From Cyclina sinensis (taxonomy: Eukaryota > Mollusca > Bivalvia > Venerida > Veneridae): a stretch of DNA of 64,000 nucleotides. The position numbers and the translations under genes were made by a program. A model generated the notes under the pieces. That model had not been told where the DNA came from. It saw only the letters and a list, made by a program, of their open reading frames with translations, and did no database searches. The stretch lies in contig JAAONU010000001.1 in the NCBI GenBank assembly GCA_012932295.1, positions 54,205,958-54,269,957 on the forward strand, written 5' to 3'. Below, piece by piece: positions 60,694 through 64,000 of the stretch (position 1 is its first letter; the number at the start of each line of letters is the position of its first letter).

Positions 60694-61288
60694 AGGATAA
60701 TAATTAAAAAAAAAAAATAATGGAAAGTTATGGTTCTTGTGCACTGAACTCCTTGTTTATTTGTTCTATTCATACATGGAGTTCTTTTGCACAATTCTCC
60801 TCTTTAATGAATAAAGCTGTCCTAGACAAGAGAAAACACCAATTTTTCTGTAAATGTTAATGAACAATCTTACAGAATTTTCATTCTTGTGCACTTTTGT
60901 TCTTTTGGTTTGGTAACAAAATTTCTAAATTATGAACAATATCATAAACAATATTTTTCTTTAGCATTCATATAACATATTTGTAAATTTTCTGCCTCTA
61001 ATAAGCGCCTTACATAGCAAGCTTACACAGGTCAGGCTTACTCTCCAGTGAGTAAAATCAAATAATGAAATGCAAAAAGCATGAACACAGTATGTGTACA
61101 AAGCAACACTAAAAACAAGAGAACTTAGATTATCAGCATGCAGAAGCTACATTTAATTCATATATTTAGTCCTATTGGCTCAATCTGAGATGAGTCTCAT
61201 CAGTAGGCACATCAGTGAGAATTGCCCCTAACAGTTATAAATCAATTAGCACCAGCTTGTGTTTGTTTATAGTCTACTGACCACTCCA
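60694..61288. other. Intergenic; no gene seen
   Basis: AT-rich sequence without recognisable signals. Confidence 0.5.
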
Positions 61289-61718
61289 GTAATGTATTAC
61301 TACCGCTTGCAAAACTTATTAGAGTTTACACTGTTAGGTGAAGAACGAGACTCATTGGTACACCTATAAAAAATCAATTAAAACGCCGCCCAATGTGTTT
61401 CTTTCAAACTCCACCTTTTACCTGTTAAAAGCTGTTAGGAAAAAAATATTGAGTGAAGATTTCAGGTAGCAACGCAGCGACAATAATTATTATGACACAG
61501 CAACTTTGGTGCCGCACTGGCACATTTTTTCTGGCTGCTGGTAGATTGCAAGCCGCAGTTTTATTGACAGGTAACCCTGAGAAAACTGCCTCGCTGTGAT
61601 TGGATAATCAGTAAAAAGACAGTTTTAGCTACTGAAATATACATCGTAACATCACTTTTTACTGCTTTCCGAATACGTGAAACTCTAATCAATTTTGCAA
61701 GTGGTAGTAATGCCATTC
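61289..61718. repeat. Inverted-repeat (MITE-like) element
   Basis: ATTACTACCGCTTGCAAAAC with TTATTAGAGTTTACA near 61295-61335 is matched, inverted, by GTGAAACTCTAATCAATTTT with GCAAGTGGTAGTAAT near 61677-61713. The arms are about 45 nt with few mismatches, flanking about 330 bp of non-coding DNA. Confidence 0.7.
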
Positions 61719-62460
61719 CAGTCCTATATACAATTTGTATTTGTTTACAGCCCCCTTTCTGAACTACATGTTCTTGAGAATAACGGACAATTTGTTACAG
61801 CCAGCGACTTTTTTTTTAACTTTTTGAAAAAATAGCATAAGCAAACCAACAAGCCTTTAAAACATTTCAATTTTACAAGGGAGCTAAAGGGCGAAATAAA
61901 AACCATAAATGAGCAGGAAGTTATTTGCATTCAAGGGCTACACCAATATATATTCATCCATAGAAATGACCTATTCAGACTGCAACAAAACTGCAGAACA
62001 TCATATTAGTAATCAACAAGAAGACAATAGATTAAAGTATGAAGGTTTTATATGACACAGTAATTGAATCACAGAAGCCTTTGTTTGTGATCAAAATCTT
62101 GAGGACATTTCACTATACGAAAGCAATATTTTATCTATAATTTAAGCTCAATTTATGAAGAGGATTTTACTGGAAAGGTTTGGAAAAAAAATAGGTATGT
62201 TTGAACATCACTTCATGACGTCAAATAGATATAGATATTTGTGAATATACAATATGAAGACCTGCTTGTGAAAAAATCTAATAACCTTCAAGATTTACTG
62301 AAACTGAAGAATTTCACCGAAGCGCTTAAGAAAATATCAAAACAGAAGGTGAAAACCAGAACTAATAGAAAATTAGCTTGAGAAGAGACGAATGGAATAA
62401 AACTGAAAGCAAGATATTCGCATATACCTTGAATCTTACAAGATGATTTGTTTTTTCAAA

Positions 62461-63371
62461 AAGGCATTCCAGAAACTGCACAGTCCCCAGAAATTATGTG
62501 TGTTGACTGTGTTTCATCATGCCGCAACCCTGCAGCCATAAATGTTTAATATATTAAAACAAATTCAAATGATCTGGAAGAAAACATTGATACTGCAAAA
62601 CTGTGCATTGCAGTTGCTCAAAATGCACATGGAAGATATGATACAGATGATCTTAATCATACTGCAGATTTAGATATTGAAGATATATCTCAGTTAGAGG
62701 CCCCTTTAAAAATGAGTCAAGTCAAATACAGAATTCAGTATCAGATTTTTTAGTGACTGAAAGTGAAGAAGGGACTGATGGCAGATTATATAAAGCTCTA
62801 TAAGAAGAAAATGAAATGAACAATTTCATACACACTCTTGGTCTTGAGCCAAACAGACCACCTAAAATGATAACTAGGTACCCTCCACCAGCAATTGGAA
62901 GAGATGATGGCATATCAAAGCTGCAAGTGGTTTTAGATGATAGTCTCATCAAGACAGATCTTGAAGGTCGGAAAAGCAGTATGAAAATATCATTTGCGCA
63001 TGACAACAAAATTGGAGCAAATTCATACAAACCAGGAAAAGAAACAGAAGTACCATCAATTTCTTGCAGAATTTCCTATCTTGCATCTGAGAAAATCTAA
63101 GATTACAATTCTTATAAGTGCATATAAAGATGCTGGCCTACTTCACATGTTCAAATATATGAGAGGTGATAAATTTTCAGAACGGAAAAAGCTACTGTCA
63201 GTAAAACACATTGACATTGCGACAAAATACACCAGGCGTCTAACTGCAGGGTTTCAACTTGCATTTATCTGCAAATTCCTTCAGAGTCCCACCTCAGCAG
63301 AACAAGATATCAAATCAATTATTTCAATACAGATTTCTGAAGAATCAGGTCAGACTACCATGATTTCATGA
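62461..63371 (+). pseudogene. Intronless, frameshifted coding remnant of unknown family
   Basis: Consecutive plus-strand frames read as one protein interrupted by shifts and stops. The first part reads ETAQSPEIMCVDCVSSCRNP, then NDLEENIDTAKLCIAVAQNA and DIEDISQLEAPLK. The second (from about 62816) reads NNFIHTLGLEPNRPPKM, then RYPPPAIGRDDGISKLQVVL. The third (from about 63040) reads FPILHLRKSKITILISAYKD, then YTRRLTAGFQLAFICKFLQS, ending at 63371. At least two frameshifts and several stops occur and no introns are visible. It could be a processed pseudogene or a dead transposon ORF. I do not recognise the family. Confidence 0.5.
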
Positions 63372-64000
63372 AAAGAGGTGAAAATAACAATGGCACATTG
63401 GCTCTGCATGTTGAAATTATGTGTCATTGTGAAGCGATATGTGCAGAATGACTAGAAGGAGCAGAAGAATACTCTCTACTTCCTACAGCTGAAGAACCAA
63501 AGGAAAGCTGCTGCATCCATGTCGTGTGCACTTTCTTTGACATTTGTGCACTTTCTTTGACATTTGTTAATGTTAATTATGCCGGCTAAATTTTGACATG
63601 ATTATCTAAGCTTTGTTAAAATGAAACAAAAACAATGCACTTCCAGAAAGAAAGTCATTTCATGATGTGTTATTTGGGTTAAACAATGATTTTCTGGGAC
63701 TTTAAGTTTCAATGGTCTACATCGTTGAAAATTCATTTTGAAGCAATGAATTTGTAGTCCTTAACGTTCAGTCACTTTAGATTTTAAGGGATTGGTTGTA
63801 GCATCCAATGGGTTGTGGGGGATGCAGAAAGAGATACAGATACAGAAAGATACATTCCACTCCAAAGACATTTGGTTCCTTTTTATGGTCAGTGTCTAGC
63901 ACTGAAACATCAAACCGTGGTTCAATGTATCAGCCAAAATGCAATCATTTCAGTTAGCTGAGGAGCAGGTGATTGAACCTGCGACCCCAGGATTACTAGT
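63372..64000. other. End of window; no gene seen
   Basis: No recognisable gene. A perfect 25-bp duplication ending TTCTTTGACATTTGT occurs near 63521-63567. The last 60 bases (GATTGAACCTGCGACCCCAG) faintly resemble a tRNA-derived SINE B box, too weak to call. Confidence 0.4.

Noticed and set aside
60484..60794. Open frames on both strands near the end of the 165-bp element
   Set aside because: They cover the conserved terminal part of the element (GACGGACGACGG run and hairpin) and are not coding.
63940..64000. tRNA gene or SINE B box at the window end
   Set aside because: Only a faint B-box-like phrase is present. There is no A box at a suitable distance and the window ends.

Overview
The window is eukaryotic nuclear DNA: AT-rich, with multi-exon genes bounded by GT-AG introns, retrotransposon and MITE-like sequence in the gaps, and no operons, ribosome binding sites or tRNA genes. 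The gene content and repeat style (elements starting ACAAGAGGGCCATGATGGCCC and ending GGTGAGCTAAA around tandem arrays) suggest a bivalve mollusc. That assignment is an inference.

Left part (1-17.2 kb): a complete minus-strand gene for COP9 signalosome subunit 1 (CSN1/GPS1). Twelve coding exons run from 15614 down to 3474, and all splice phases agree. A probable non-coding first exon lies near 17.1 kb. Its introns hold an intronic copy of the 165-bp tandem-repeat element (4.0-4.7 kb), a tandem repeat rich in TGACCTTTGACC (7.05-7.9 kb) and a 1.6-kb terminal-inverted-repeat element (8.87-10.5 kb).

Centre (17.4-34.6 kb): the most notable region. Three plus-strand copies of one unit occur, in which an ADP-ribosylarginine-hydrolase (ARH1/ADPRH)-like domain precedes, in two of the copies, a Mab-21/cGAS-like nucleotidyltransferase domain. 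Copy 1 (17.46-18.45 kb) is a decayed ARH half. Copy 2 (23.17-24.74 kb) is a decayed ARH C-terminus followed by a decayed Mab-21 half. Copy 3 (29.27-34.56 kb) is intact. Its ARH exon ends at a phase-0 donor (30428/30429) and its Mab-21 exon starts at a phase-0 acceptor (33232/33233), giving a predicted 830-residue fusion. The metal-binding aspartates of the ARH half are replaced in every copy that can be read, while the nucleotidyltransferase GS...ExD...D residues are intact in copy 3. The predicted product is a pseudo-ADP-ribosylhydrolase fused to a cGAS-like receptor that is probably catalytically competent, within a small birth-and-death gene cluster. A recent LINE (20.99-22.42 kb) sits between copies 1 and 2.

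Right of the cluster (37.5-41.2 kb): a minus-strand eight-exon gene for a 361-residue protein. It has an N-terminal transmembrane helix, a coiled coil and a C-terminal domain like that of the mitochondria-eating protein (MIEAP/SPATA18). An optional in-frame 249-bp cassette exon is possible.

From 41.3 to 54.3 kb I see mostly non-genic sequence: an 18-bp minisatellite, a 57-bp minisatellite, dispersed repeats and three large elements with 145-bp tandem monomers. Two of these lie head to head as a 3.1-kb inverted pair. A small minus-strand gene (54978-57821, five exons, 105 codons) of unknown function follows, then a 2.3-kb element with about ten 165-bp monomers (58.36-60.69 kb), an inverted-repeat element (61.3-61.7 kb) and a frameshifted intronless coding remnant (62.46-63.37 kb).
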